DNA of 6,832 bases from Microbacteriaceae bacterium (lineage in GTDB: Bacteria > Actinomycetota > Actinomycetes > Actinomycetales > Microbacteriaceae): assembly GCA_029979375.1 (NCBI GenBank), contig JAPOHQ010000052.1, forward strand, positions 1 to 6,832, written 5' to 3'. Each line of letters begins with the position of its first letter. Position 1 is the stretch's first letter. This document shows positions 1 to 5,326 of the stretch, one piece after another. Under the pieces are notes generated by a model. It had not been told where the DNA came from. It saw only the letters and a list, made by a program, of their open reading frames with translations, and ran no database searches. Made by a program: the position numbers and the translations under genes.

Positions 1-1
1 C

Positions 2-961
2 CTCGATGGCATCCTCACGTTCATGGTGCTGCTGGGGCTCTTGGTAACCGTGATGGCCGATCAGAGCTGGCGAGCGTGGGTTCAGCGCCTGGATGATGCG
101 CCCCTGCGGATTCAGCCCTGGCTCTTGGTTCTGGGAGTAGTGATGGGGTTGGCAAGCTCCGTCAAGTGGTCCGGGCTTTACTTCTTGGCCGCCTTCGGGA
201 TCTACACATTTCTTTCCGACTGGAAGCTTCGTCGCAACCTCGGGCTCTCAGGACCGAAAGCAATTGTTCAGGGCTTCCTAAACGCACTGACCATGCTCGC
301 TGCGGCCGTGGCCAGCTACATCGCCAGCTGGAGTGGCTGGATCCTTGGAGACGACGGCTGGGGTAGGCAGGCAGAGGATAGCTGGTGGGAGTCGCTCTGG
401 GCCTACCACCAAAACGCTTACACCTTCCACACCAACCTGGACAGCGAGCACCCCTACCAGGCAAACGCGTTTGAGTGGCTTCTATCCCTCAGGCCAACTG
501 CCTTCTTCTTCGAGCGCTACGAGGACTCGGATGTCTGCGGTGCACTAGGAAACTGCACGGTTGCCATCACGGCTATCCCAAACCTGGTGACCTGGTTCGC
601 AGGGCTCATTGCACTGCTTTGGCTGATGAGACGAGCCCTAAGGCTCGAGCGAGCCGCCCTGCTGGTCGTGGGAGGTTTCCTAGCCGCCTGGCTGCCCTGG
701 GTCATCTACCTGGAGCGAACCGTGTTCCAGTTCTACACAGTCGTCATGGTGCCGTTTTTGATCCTCGGGCTAACGCTGGGGCTTCACCATTACTGGCGCC
801 GAGGGGTCAAACTTGGATGGCAAGCTAAACGAGAGAATCGCATACTGATTTTGTTATTTGCGGTCGTTTTGACCTCGGTTTACTTCTTTAGCATCTGGAC
901 CGGAATTGCCACCTTCGACTGGGTGTGGCGAATCCAGATGCTATTTCCCTTCTGGGTCTAA
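2..961 (+). CDS. pmt: Protein O-mannosyltransferase (dolichyl-phosphate-mannose-protein mannosyltransferase), 5'-truncated by window edge
   Basis: This is the C-terminal 319 residues of a multi-pass membrane enzyme that, in its family, transfers mannose from a polyprenyl-phosphate carrier to Ser/Thr of secreted proteins on the outer face of the membrane. The reading frame is open from base 2, so the gene starts upstream; the family's N-terminal acidic catalytic residues are therefore not visible. Visible family marks, numbered from the first codon here, are LDGIL at 1-5, VKWSGLYF at 54-61, the extracytoplasmic loop with HPYQANAF at 150-157, RTVFQFY followed by a hydrophobic stretch near 239-252, and a terminal W-R-x-Q-M-x-x-P-x-W pattern, which resembles the actinobacterial PMT ending. 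Several hydrophobic segments (about 35-60, 85-105, 190-210, 217-235, 245-260 and 278-297) fit the PMT plus C-terminal four-TM architecture. The last 21 bases overlap the convergent terC gene. Family assignment is confident; the acceptor proteins are unknown. Confidence 0.9.
   Translation, partial: LDGILTFMVLLGLLVTVMADQSWRAWVQRLDDAPLRIQPWLLVLGVVMGLASSVKWSGLYFLAAFGIYTFLSDWKLRRNLGLSGPKAIVQGFLNALTMLAAAVASYIASWSGWILGDDGWGRQAEDSWWESLWAYHQNAYTFHTNLDSEHPYQANAFEWLLSLRPTAFFFERYEDSDVCGALGNCTVAITAIPNLVTWFAGLIALLWLMRRALRLERAALLVVGGFLAAWLPWVIYLERTVFQFYTVVMVPFLILGLTLGLHHYWRRGVKLGWQAKRENRILILLFAVVLTSVYFFSIWTGIATFDWVWRIQMLFPFWV
891..941. repeat. Long imperfect inverted repeat at the 3' ends of pmt and terC
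   Basis: A 9-bp perfect outer arm (GCATCTGGA, 891-899; TCCAGATGC, 933-941) encloses an inner 7-bp stem (906-912 with 925-931, one T-G wobble when read on the plus strand) and a 12-base loop. The arm ends on the first base of the terC stop triplet (941-943), so in the terC transcript the structure starts at the stop codon, while in pmt it lies in the last coding codons. On the plus strand it is followed by a pyrimidine-rich stretch; on the minus strand no T-run follows. It could help end or stabilise transcripts of this overlapping convergent pair. The wobble pair becomes a mismatch in the terC RNA, so pairing favours the pmt strand. The function is inferred. Confidence 0.4.
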
Positions 962-1951
962 CTGTTTCTTTTCCCTTGAGGTTGCTGCGAGCGACCAAAT
1001 CGTGGTGATTATGAGCGTGATGATGATCACAAAGAGCGAAAGATCAGTTCCGATTTCGGGAATCAGCTTGAAGGGCTCTCCACCATTGATGAACGGAAGC
1101 TCGTTCTTGTGGAGAGCATGAATCACAAGCTTCAACCCAATCCAGCCAAGAATGGCGGCAAGGCCAATACCCAGAAACTTCAGTCGCTCCATTAGACCTC
1201 CGAGCAGGAAGTAGAGCTGGCGCAAACCAAGGAGGGCAAAGACATTTGCCACGAAGACGATGTAGGGCTCCTTGGTGAGCCCGTAGATTGCTGGGATGCT
1301 GTCGAGTGCAAAGAGCAGATCTGTAAAGCCGATTGCAATCATCACCATCAGAAGTGGTGTTGCGAACCTCTTCCCATCCACCTTCACCATGAGCTTGTTG
1401 CCCTGATAGTCATCGGTGGTGCGGATATGTTTCTGAAGAAAATTGATTACGTTGTTACCGCTGTATTCGTCGTGACTACCCCGCTTAAGATCGTCATAGG
1501 TGTCTTTCAAGATCTTTATCGCGGTGGCCAACAGGAAGGCGCCAAAGATGTAGAAGGCCCAGCTGAACGCCTCGATGAAGGCGGCGCCGAGGATGATAAA
1601 TATGAACCTCAAGACCAGAGCGATGCCGATTCCAATTAGAAGCGCCTGGCTGCGCAGCTCCTTGGGAACTGCAAACTGAGTAAAGATCACCAGGAAGACA
1701 AAGATGTTGTCCACAGAGAGCGAATACTCGGTGAAGAAGCCCGCGAAATACTCCTGGGCATACTGCGGCCCCCAAACCCCACCAATCACAAAGCTAAACA
1801 GCAGCGCCAAAGAGACATAGATCGACACCTGGATTGCCGACTCCTTGAGGGTCGGTTCATGGGGATTGCGAGCTTGAATTACGAAGTCGACAAGCAGCAC
1901 CGTGGTCAAAACACCAATTGTTGCTAACCAAACCCAGAGTTCTACGTTCAC
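941..1951 (-). CDS. terC: TerC/Alx-family integral membrane transporter
   Basis: This 336-residue membrane protein has the length and motif order of full-size TerC/Alx proteins. Characterised relatives export Mn2+ or act in tellurite resistance and in loading metal onto exported proteins. About nine hydrophobic segments are visible. The first signature, FTEYSLSVDNIFVF (73-86), carries E75 and D81-N82; the second, D211-L-L-F-A-L-D217-S-I-P-A, is followed by N236 and a G-L-R-Q-L-Y segment (242-247). Both repeats hold the acidic residues expected in a cation path. A charged cytoplasmic loop lies at about 150-195. The start is GTG at 1949-1951: no in-frame upstream start was seen, and AGGAA sits four bases before it. 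The gene is divergent from the epimerase gene across 76 bp, converges on pmt with a 21-bp overlap, and its 5' region holds an inverted repeat covering the ribosome binding site. The metal specificity cannot be read from the sequence. Confidence 0.92.
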   Translation of the reverse strand: MNVELWVWLATIGVLTTVLLVDFVIQARNPHEPTLKESAIQVSIYVSLALLFSFVIGGVWGPQYAQEYFAGFFTEYSLSVDNIFVFLVIFTQFAVPKELRSQALLIGIGIALVLRFIFIILGAAFIEAFSWAFYIFGAFLLATAIKILKDTYDDLKRGSHDEYSGNNVINFLQKHIRTTDDYQGNKLMVKVDGKRFATPLLMVMIAIGFTDLLFALDSIPAIYGLTKEPYIVFVANVFALLGLRQLYFLLGGLMERLKFLGIGLAAILGWIGLKLVIHALHKNELPFINGGEPFKLIPEIGTDLSLFVIIITLIITTIWSLAATSREKKQLDPEGK

Positions 1952-1953
1952 GT

Positions 1954-2002
1954 GTTCCTAAGCTGTTGAGAGGAATAAAGGAGCAGCTCCAATTGTAGGA
2001 AC
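1954..2002. promoter_or_regulatory. Nested inverted repeat in the terC/epimerase divergent spacer, covering the terC ribosome binding site
   Basis: GTTCCTA (1954-1960) and TAGGAAC (1996-2002) are perfect 7-bp inverted arms. Directly inside lie AGCTG (1961-1965) and CAGCT (1984-1988), stacked on the left arm and separated from the right one by a 7-base bulge; the loop is 18 bases. Read on the minus strand, one arm contains the AGGAA ribosome binding site of terC, and the other overlaps the proposed terC -10 box (1992-1997). It could be an operator dyad or, in longer transcripts, a structure that hides the ribosome binding site. I see no yybP-ykoY manganese riboswitch core here, and the spacer is short for one. 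No role is proven. Confidence 0.4.
1992..1997 (-). promoter_or_regulatory. Putative -10 box for terC
   Basis: TACAAT on the minus strand matches the bacterial -10 consensus TATAAT at five of six positions and lies 40 bases before the GTG start, which would give a 5' leader of roughly 30 bases. No good -35 hexamer was found at the usual spacing, so this rests on the -10 alone. Confidence 0.4.
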
Positions 2003-2027
2003 TTGGGCAAAGCGAGAGGCAGTTTTC

Positions 2028-2909
2028 ATGAAGGTTCTGATATCCGGAGCTAGGGGCCTGATCGCAACCGAACTTATTGCCCAACTAAAGGCGCTGGGAC
2101 ACACCCCAATCTCCTTGGTTCGCAGTCGCCCTGCGGGAGAAAACGAGATCTTCATCGACGCAAAGACTGGCGATTTTGATGCTGCCAGCATGGAAGAGAT
2201 TGATGCCGTGGTGAACCTTGCCGGTGCCACCACAGGCCGGATCCCCTGGACCAAGAGATACATGCGGGAGATTGTCGATTCGAGGATCGAGACCACCAAG
2301 GTTCTTGTTGCCGCGATTAACCAGGCAAAAAACAAGCCAAAGGTTTTGGTCTCAGGCTCGGCTTCTGGGATCTACGGCGACCGAGGCGACGAACTCCTAA
2401 CGGAAACCTCTGGCCGGGGGGATGGCTTCCTGGCTGATCTCGCTCATTCCTGGGAGGAAGAGGCAAATCGTGCCCAGACCCGGATCGTAAACCTTCGCAC
2501 CACCATGGTCTTCAGCAAGCGCCTTGGCGCACTCGGCAAGCTTCTGCCCCTGATCAAACTTGGCATCGGTGGGCCACTTGGTTCTGGGAAACAGTGGTGG
2601 GCGTGGATCACTGTCGAAGACCAGGCCAGGGCGATTATTCACCTGATCGAATCCAATGAGTCTGGAGCCTTCAACATCACCGCTCCGGAACCAGCCACAT
2701 GCGAACAAATCATTCGCGGATTAGGCAAAGCTCTCCACCGACCAACCATATTGAAGGTTCCAGCATGGGCGATGCGCCTTCTTGTCGGGGTCGCAGCAGA
2801 TGAGCTGCTGCTCTGCTCTCAAAAGATGAGCGCAGAAAAGCTTCTCGGAACCGGATTCAAGTTCAACCAGCCGTCCCTCGAGGAGGGAATCAGCTACGTG
2901 GTGAGCTAG
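2028..2909 (+). CDS. NAD(P)-dependent epimerase, TIGR01777/YfcH-like, with C-terminal DUF1731
   Basis: This 293-residue cytoplasmic protein belongs to the atypical short-chain dehydrogenase group TIGR01777 (E. coli YfcH-like). Its substrate is not known in any well-established way. It opens with a Rossmann nucleotide-binding loop, SGARGLIA (6-13), in which the third glycine of the usual GxxGxxG is alanine (A13). Family marks follow: VVNLAGA (61-67), W74 with the D84-S85-R86-I87 helix, the active-site-like SGIYG (113-117) with Y116, and a C-terminal DUF1731 segment (about 241-288) carrying PAWAMRLLVG, LLCSQKM and the ending KLLGTGFKFNQPSLEEGI. The start ATG at 2028 is preceded by GAGAGG about eight bases upstream. 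Its stop abuts the stop of the convergent histone-like gene with no spacer. In actinobacteria this family sits in varied contexts, and the neighbours here give no clue to the reaction. Confidence 0.85.
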   Translation: MKVLISGARGLIATELIAQLKALGHTPISLVRSRPAGENEIFIDAKTGDFDAASMEEIDAVVNLAGATTGRIPWTKRYMREIVDSRIETTKVLVAAINQAKNKPKVLVSGSASGIYGDRGDELLTETSGRGDGFLADLAHSWEEEANRAQTRIVNLRTTMVFSKRLGALGKLLPLIKLGIGGPLGSGKQWWAWITVEDQARAIIHLIESNESGAFNITAPEPATCEQIIRGLGKALHRPTILKVPAWAMRLLVGVAADELLLCSQKMSAEKLLGTGFKFNQPSLEEGISYVVS

Positions 2910-3311
2910 CTACTTCTTGGCTGCAGGCTTCTTGGCAGCTGGCGTCTTTGCCGCTGGCTTAGCAGCGGTCTTGGCAGCTGGCTTCTTCGCCGCTGGCTTC
3001 TTTGCGGCTGGCTTAGCCGTGGCGGAAGTGCCGGCCTTCTTAGCAGGGGTCTTAGCTGCAGGCTTCTTGGCAGCTGACTTCTTTGCCGCTGGCTTAGCAG
3101 CGGTCTTGGCAGCTGGCTTTTTGGCTGCAGAAGTCTTGGCTGAAGAGGCTCCCTTAGCTACCTTCTTGGCGGCCTTCTCGACCTCGGTGAGCGCCTCGTC
3201 GGCGAGCTCCTTGGCTCCCTTGGTCACCTCGAGCTTTACCTCGGCTGCCGACTTACCGACTGCCTTTGCGGTCGATCCAAAAAATTTCTTAACTGAGTCC
3301 TTCAAACCCAT
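2910..3311 (-). CDS. Lys/Ala/Pro-rich histone-H1-like basic protein
   Basis: This is a 133-residue low-complexity protein. Residues 1-50 look helical and amphipathic, with mixed charge (MGLKDSVKKFFG at the start, then alternating K, E and A). From about residue 54 to the end it is nearly all Ala, Lys and Pro in PAAKK/AAKT units, resembling the tails of eukaryotic H1, bacterial Hc1/AlgP-like proteins and actinobacterial HupB. There is no N-terminal HU domain, so it is not HupB. The strong positive charge suggests binding to DNA, RNA or another polyanion; this is inferred. The start ATG (3309-3311) has GGAGA about nine bases upstream. The 3' half carries a 65-bp duplicated segment with a 135-bp offset. 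The convergent open frame on the opposite strand is an antisense shadow of the Ala/Lys repeats. I do not recognise the N-terminal part. Confidence 0.75.
   Translation of the reverse strand: MGLKDSVKKFFGSTAKAVGKSAAEVKLEVTKGAKELADEALTEVEKAAKKVAKGASSAKTSAAKKPAAKTAAKPAAKKSAAKKPAAKTPAKKAGTSATAKPAAKKPAAKKPAAKTAAKPAAKTPAAKKPAAKK
2920..3119. repeat. Internal direct duplication in the histone-like gene
   Basis: Bases 2920-2984 and 3055-3119 match at 63 of 65 positions by eye, an offset of 135 bp or exactly 45 codons. The two mismatches fall at 2942 and 2944. Shared third-position bases, not just the same amino acids, point to DNA-level duplication or gene conversion rather than convergence of low-complexity protein. 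Shorter PAAKK-coding units lie between and around the copies. Confidence 0.8.
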
Positions 3312-3341
3312 GATGCATTCTCCATTCGCACAAACGAGAAA

Positions 3342-3347
3342 AGCATA
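3342..3347 (-). promoter_or_regulatory. Possible -10 box for the histone-like gene
   Basis: TATGCT on the minus strand (TANNNT type) lies in the 48-bp gap between the SepX-like stop and the histone-like start, about 30 bases before the ATG. No convincing -35 hexamer was found. The gene may also receive read-through from the SepX-like gene upstream. Confidence 0.3.
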
Positions 3348-3359
3348 GGTGCTAGCAGA

Positions 3360-3941
3360 CTAGATTGCCCTCCGGCGGGCCATAATTTCGTCAATTTCCT
3401 TGCTTGTGATTACTCGACGTGAAACCGATATGTCAATTATCTGAGCGCCCGCTTCTTTGGGCTTCTCGGGGGCTTTGCTAAGCGGTTCTGGAAGTGGGTT
3501 TGGGGTCCAACCTAGGTTTTTCCTGGCTGCTTTGGCAGCCGACTTCCTCACTTCCTGTCTGCTTTGGTGGAGGCCGCGGGCAATTGCGGTCGCATGGTCT
3601 GCTGCCGCCCGGCTTATAGCCAGAGATGCAAGCGCAAGAACTGCGATTCCGATGGTTGGTGCCCAGTTGCCAGTTGGGGTGAGGAGGAACCAGGTCGCAA
3701 CAGATCCGATGAGTCCTAACAGAAAGAAGACCGAAAAAGCCCGCTGAGTGTTAATGAGCCTTCCCAAACGTTCTTGGGGTGTGACCGGTAGTGATTTCTT
3801 GAAAGCTTTTGCCTCGCGCTTGAGCATCTGGGTGGTCGCACTGAGCTGGGAGCGCTGGGTGTAGCCGGGGACGAAGATGATCAGCCAGACGATGGCGGCT
3901 ACTACTAGGAGGATGCCACCCCAACTGGCCGGAGAACTCAT
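3360..3941 (-). CDS. sepX: SepX/GLPR-like actinobacterial cell-division membrane protein
   Basis: This 193-residue protein has one N-terminal membrane segment (about 6-25) ending in FVPGYTQRSQ, a basic cytoplasmic region (26-67), two further membrane segments (about 68-87 and 93-111), and a long basic cytoplasmic tail. The tail holds a W-T-P-x-P-L-P-E-P-L motif (145-154) and ends in a conserved-looking helix (ITSKEIDEIMARRRAI). The layout, the V-P-x-x-x-x-R sequence after TM1 and the position next to a RimJ-like GNAT gene match, from memory, the actinobacterial SepX of Streptomyces and GLPR of Corynebacterium. SepX supports septum formation; GLPR is the membrane receptor for the gephyrin-like protein Glp. 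Some Microbacteriaceae relatives carry the unhelpful name 'large exoprotein'. The GNAT stop is 35 bp upstream. There is no clear ribosome binding site, and a TATCTT box six bases before the ATG suggests a leaderless transcript. Family assignment is by architecture and synteny, so it is moderate. Confidence 0.6.
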   Translation of the reverse strand: MSSPASWGGILLVVAAIVWLIIFVPGYTQRSQLSATTQMLKREAKAFKKSLPVTPQERLGRLINTQRAFSVFFLLGLIGSVATWFLLTPTGNWAPTIGIAVLALASLAISRAAADHATAIARGLHQSRQEVRKSAAKAARKNLGWTPNPLPEPLSKAPEKPKEAGAQIIDISVSRRVITSKEIDEIMARRRAI

Positions 3942-3947
3942 GCCATA

Positions 3948-3953
3948 AAGATA
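3948..3953 (-). promoter_or_regulatory. Possible -10 box for leaderless transcription of the SepX-like gene
   Basis: TATCTT on the minus strand ends six bases before the ATG at 3941, the spacing expected if transcription starts at the start codon, and no Shine-Dalgarno sequence is seen there. An out-of-frame ATG-GCA-TGA overlaps the start codon. The -35 region is poor. Confidence 0.35.
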
Positions 3954-3976
3954 TTGCCCGCCACTGAGATTGTTCG

Positions 3977-4561
3977 CTATTGAGCTTGCGTGTTATCGAG
4001 ACGGCCCAGCATTGAGCCCTTTCTCTCCTCTGAGGTAATGGCAAAAACAAGGTGGTCTCGCCAACCACCGTCGATGTGTATGAAGCGCTCCTTGAGACCC
4101 TCGCTTCGCAGACCAAGCTTCTCTACGATTCGCAGGCTCGCCGCATTTTCAGGTCTGATGTCGATTTCGACCCGGTGCAGCCCTACTTCATCGAAGAGAT
4201 AGTCAATAGCCAGCGCAACCGCCTTGGGCATGATTCCCTGACCAGCGAACTCTTTGGCAATCCAGTATCCGATGGTTCCCGAGGAGACCGAGCCGTGGAG
4301 GATGTTTGCCACATTGAGCTGGCCGGCAACCGCTCCCTCGTACTCCACGACAAATGCCGCGCCGGTTCCCTCGCGAACCTGGTGCAGCAGATTGGAGACC
4401 AGCGATCTGGCATTTACGGGATAGCGAATGCCCGGAGTGGTCGCCTCCCAAGGAGATAGCCAAGCCCTGTCTTGGACCAGCAGACGCTGCAAGACCTTGG
4501 CGTCACGCCGACGCAGTGGCCTCAGGGCAACGCCCTGAAAGGTTGGCTGACGGCTGGACAC
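3977..4561 (-). CDS. GNAT-family N-acetyltransferase, RimJ/RimL type
   Basis: This 194-residue cytoplasmic enzyme is predicted to move an acetyl group from acetyl-CoA to an amine, possibly a protein N-terminus. Numbered from the GTG start, the marks are VALRPLRRRDA (11-21), the RAWLSPWEATTPG stretch (32-44), the acetyl-CoA loop K103-E-F-A-G-Q-G-I (motif A), and N139-A-A-S-L-R-I-V-E-K-L-G-L with the following G-x-x-x-R (motif B). The frame stays open to an ATG at 4636, but that start would overlap the divergent cyclo-ligase gene by 57 bp and add residues unlike the family. GTG at 4559-4561 places VALRPL at the usual distance from the N-terminus and has TAATCT seven bases upstream, so I chose it. 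In many actinobacteria this gene lies between glp (moeA-like) and sepX/glpR; the latter is downstream here. The substrate is unknown. Confidence 0.85.
   Translation of the reverse strand: MSSRQPTFQGVALRPLRRRDAKVLQRLLVQDRAWLSPWEATTPGIRYPVNARSLVSNLLHQVREGTGAAFVVEYEGAVAGQLNVANILHGSVSSGTIGYWIAKEFAGQGIMPKAVALAIDYLFDEVGLHRVEIDIRPENAASLRIVEKLGLRSEGLKERFIHIDGGWRDHLVFAITSEERKGSMLGRLDNTQAQ
4522..4538. repeat. Perfect 7-bp hairpin in the start of the GNAT gene, upstream of the cyclo-ligase gene
   Basis: TCAGGGC and GCCCTGA are perfect arms around a three-base AAC loop. It lies 24 bases inside the GNAT frame and about 42 bases before the cyclo-ligase ATG, between the usual -35 and -60 positions of the proposed plus-strand promoter. 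It may be an operator or simply a chance hairpin; one or two perfect repeats of this size are expected in a window this long. Confidence 0.3.
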
Positions 4562-4566
4562 GCTGG

Positions 4567-4574
4567 CAAGATTA
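4567..4574. promoter_or_regulatory. Overlapping divergent -10 boxes for the GNAT and cyclo-ligase genes
   Basis: Only 18 bases separate the two start codons. On the minus strand TAATCT (4569-4574) ends exactly seven bases before the GNAT GTG, and a TTGCCG-like -35 lies 15 bases further upstream. On the plus strand CAAGAT (4567-4572) ends exactly seven bases before the cyclo-ligase ATG, with TTGGCT 18 bases upstream. Neither gene has a convincing Shine-Dalgarno sequence. Both could be leaderless, with polymerase sites that cannot be occupied together. The minus-strand box is good; the plus-strand one is weak. Confidence 0.45.
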
Positions 4575-4579
4575 CCCTT

Positions 4580-5089
4580 ATGAACACCTCGGCAAAAGCT
4601 CAGCTTCGACGCGAGCTGCTGAGCGCAAGGCCGCATAGCTCGGTCGGTTTGACAGAAGAATTGATCAAATTGGTTGAGTCGAGAGCTCCATCGAAAGTCG
4701 CAAGCTACAGCCCAATTGCCAACGAGCCCGATGTCTCCGAGTTCAATGATTGGCTTGCCGACAAGGGCATGCTTCTGCTGCCGCGAATAGTTGGCGATGG
4801 CCTCGAGTTTGCAACGGGTTCGTTGGCCCGCGGCCCGATGGGAATCTTGGAACCCCAGGGCCCTGAGGTGGCACCGGACCTGCTGATTATTCCCGCCGTT
4901 GCGGTCGACCTAAGGGGAAACCGGCTGGGCAGAGGTAAGGGTTTCTACGATCGTGCGCTGGCACTACTTGAGGTTCCAGCATTTGCAGTCGTCTTTGACC
5001 CAGAGGTCATAGAGAAGTTGCCGTTAGAGCCTCATGACCGAGCTGTGAACGGAGTCGTCACCCCCGCTCGAACGTTGATCTTTGACTAA
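4580..5089 (+). CDS. 5-formyltetrahydrofolate cyclo-ligase (5,10-methenyl-THF synthetase)
   Basis: This 169-residue cytoplasmic enzyme uses ATP to turn 5-formyl-THF into 5,10-methenyl-THF, returning stored folate to the one-carbon pool. The N-terminal K-x-x-L-R-x-x-x-L-x-x-R pattern (6-17) matches the family start. N48-E49-P50 sits where the family has its substrate-binding Glu, and the hallmark R115-L-G-R-G-K-G-F-Y-D-R125 nucleotide/phosphate loop is intact. The ending has P148-x-E-P-H-D (148-153) and the V-x-T-P motif (160-162). The frame stays open to an ATG at 4472, but that would add 36 residues unlike the family and run through the GNAT gene, so ATG 4580 is preferred. No ribosome binding site precedes it. 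fmdB follows after 18 bases, so the two are probably one operon, an arrangement common in actinobacteria. Confidence 0.93.
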   Translation: MNTSAKAQLRRELLSARPHSSVGLTEELIKLVESRAPSKVASYSPIANEPDVSEFNDWLADKGMLLLPRIVGDGLEFATGSLARGPMGILEPQGPEVAPDLLIIPAVAVDLRGNRLGRGKGFYDRALALLEVPAFAVVFDPEVIEKLPLEPHDRAVNGVVTPARTLIFD

Positions 5090-5107
5090 GCTTCTCGCGG
5101 AGGAAAG

Positions 5108-5326
5108 ATGCCCACATACGCCTATGTTTGCCGCGCATGCGACCACGCTTTTGAAATCCAGCAGACTTTCTCTGAGAAGCCTCTAACTAGCTGCCCGAAG
5201 TGCTCAGGGGAACTAAGAAAACAATTTGGCACCTTGGGCGTGAGCTTCAAGGGCTCTGGCTTCTATCGAACCGACTCGCAGAGTGCCAAGAGCGACTCAA
5301 CTTCGAGCTCGTCCTCCAGCGACTAG
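5108..5326 (+). CDS. fmdB: FmdB-family zinc-ribbon protein
   Basis: This is a 72-residue protein of the FmdB/CxxC_CxxC_SSSS regulatory family. It starts MPTYAYVC and carries C8-x-x-C11 and C29-x-x-C32, which should bind one zinc, followed by FKGSGFYRTD (47-56), the family's conserved block. The tail (57-72) is almost all Ser with some Asp and Lys and is probably disordered. A strong GGAGG (5099-5103) lies four bases before the ATG, unlike the preceding cyclo-ligase gene, with which it likely shares a transcript. The stop codon overlaps the stop of the convergent helicase-like gene at the palindrome CTAG. The cellular role of the family is poorly defined; the original link to formamidase regulation in Methylophilus should not be carried over. 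Confidence 0.92.
   Translation: MPTYAYVCRACDHAFEIQQTFSEKPLTSCPKCSGELRKQFGTLGVSFKGSGFYRTDSQSAKSDSTSSSSSSD

Noticed and set aside
1952..2027. Manganese (yybP-ykoY) riboswitch upstream of terC
   Set aside because: The 76-bp spacer is short for it and I see none of its conserved core; only a simple nested inverted repeat is present.
2910..3130. CRISPR-like or minisatellite array
   Set aside because: The repeated units are in frame, encode PAAKK-type protein, and have no regular repeat/spacer pattern.
2917..3348. 143-codon plus-strand frame, Ala/Phe/Leu-rich
   Set aside because: It is the antisense reading of the Lys/Ala repeats in the histone-like gene, with no ribosome binding site or family resemblance. 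The minus-strand frame has a Shine-Dalgarno and a sensible start.
4052..4459. 135-codon plus-strand frame inside the GNAT gene
   Set aside because: It lies wholly antisense to a well-supported GNAT frame and has no recognisable domain.
4472..4579. Longer N-terminus for the cyclo-ligase from ATG 4472
   Set aside because: The added 36 residues do not fit the family and lie entirely within the GNAT gene; ATG 4580 gives the normal start and length.
4562..4636. Longer N-terminus for the GNAT gene from ATG 4636
   Set aside because: It would overlap the divergent cyclo-ligase gene by 57 bp and add 25 residues not typical of RimJ/RimL proteins; GTG 4561 has a well-placed -10 box.
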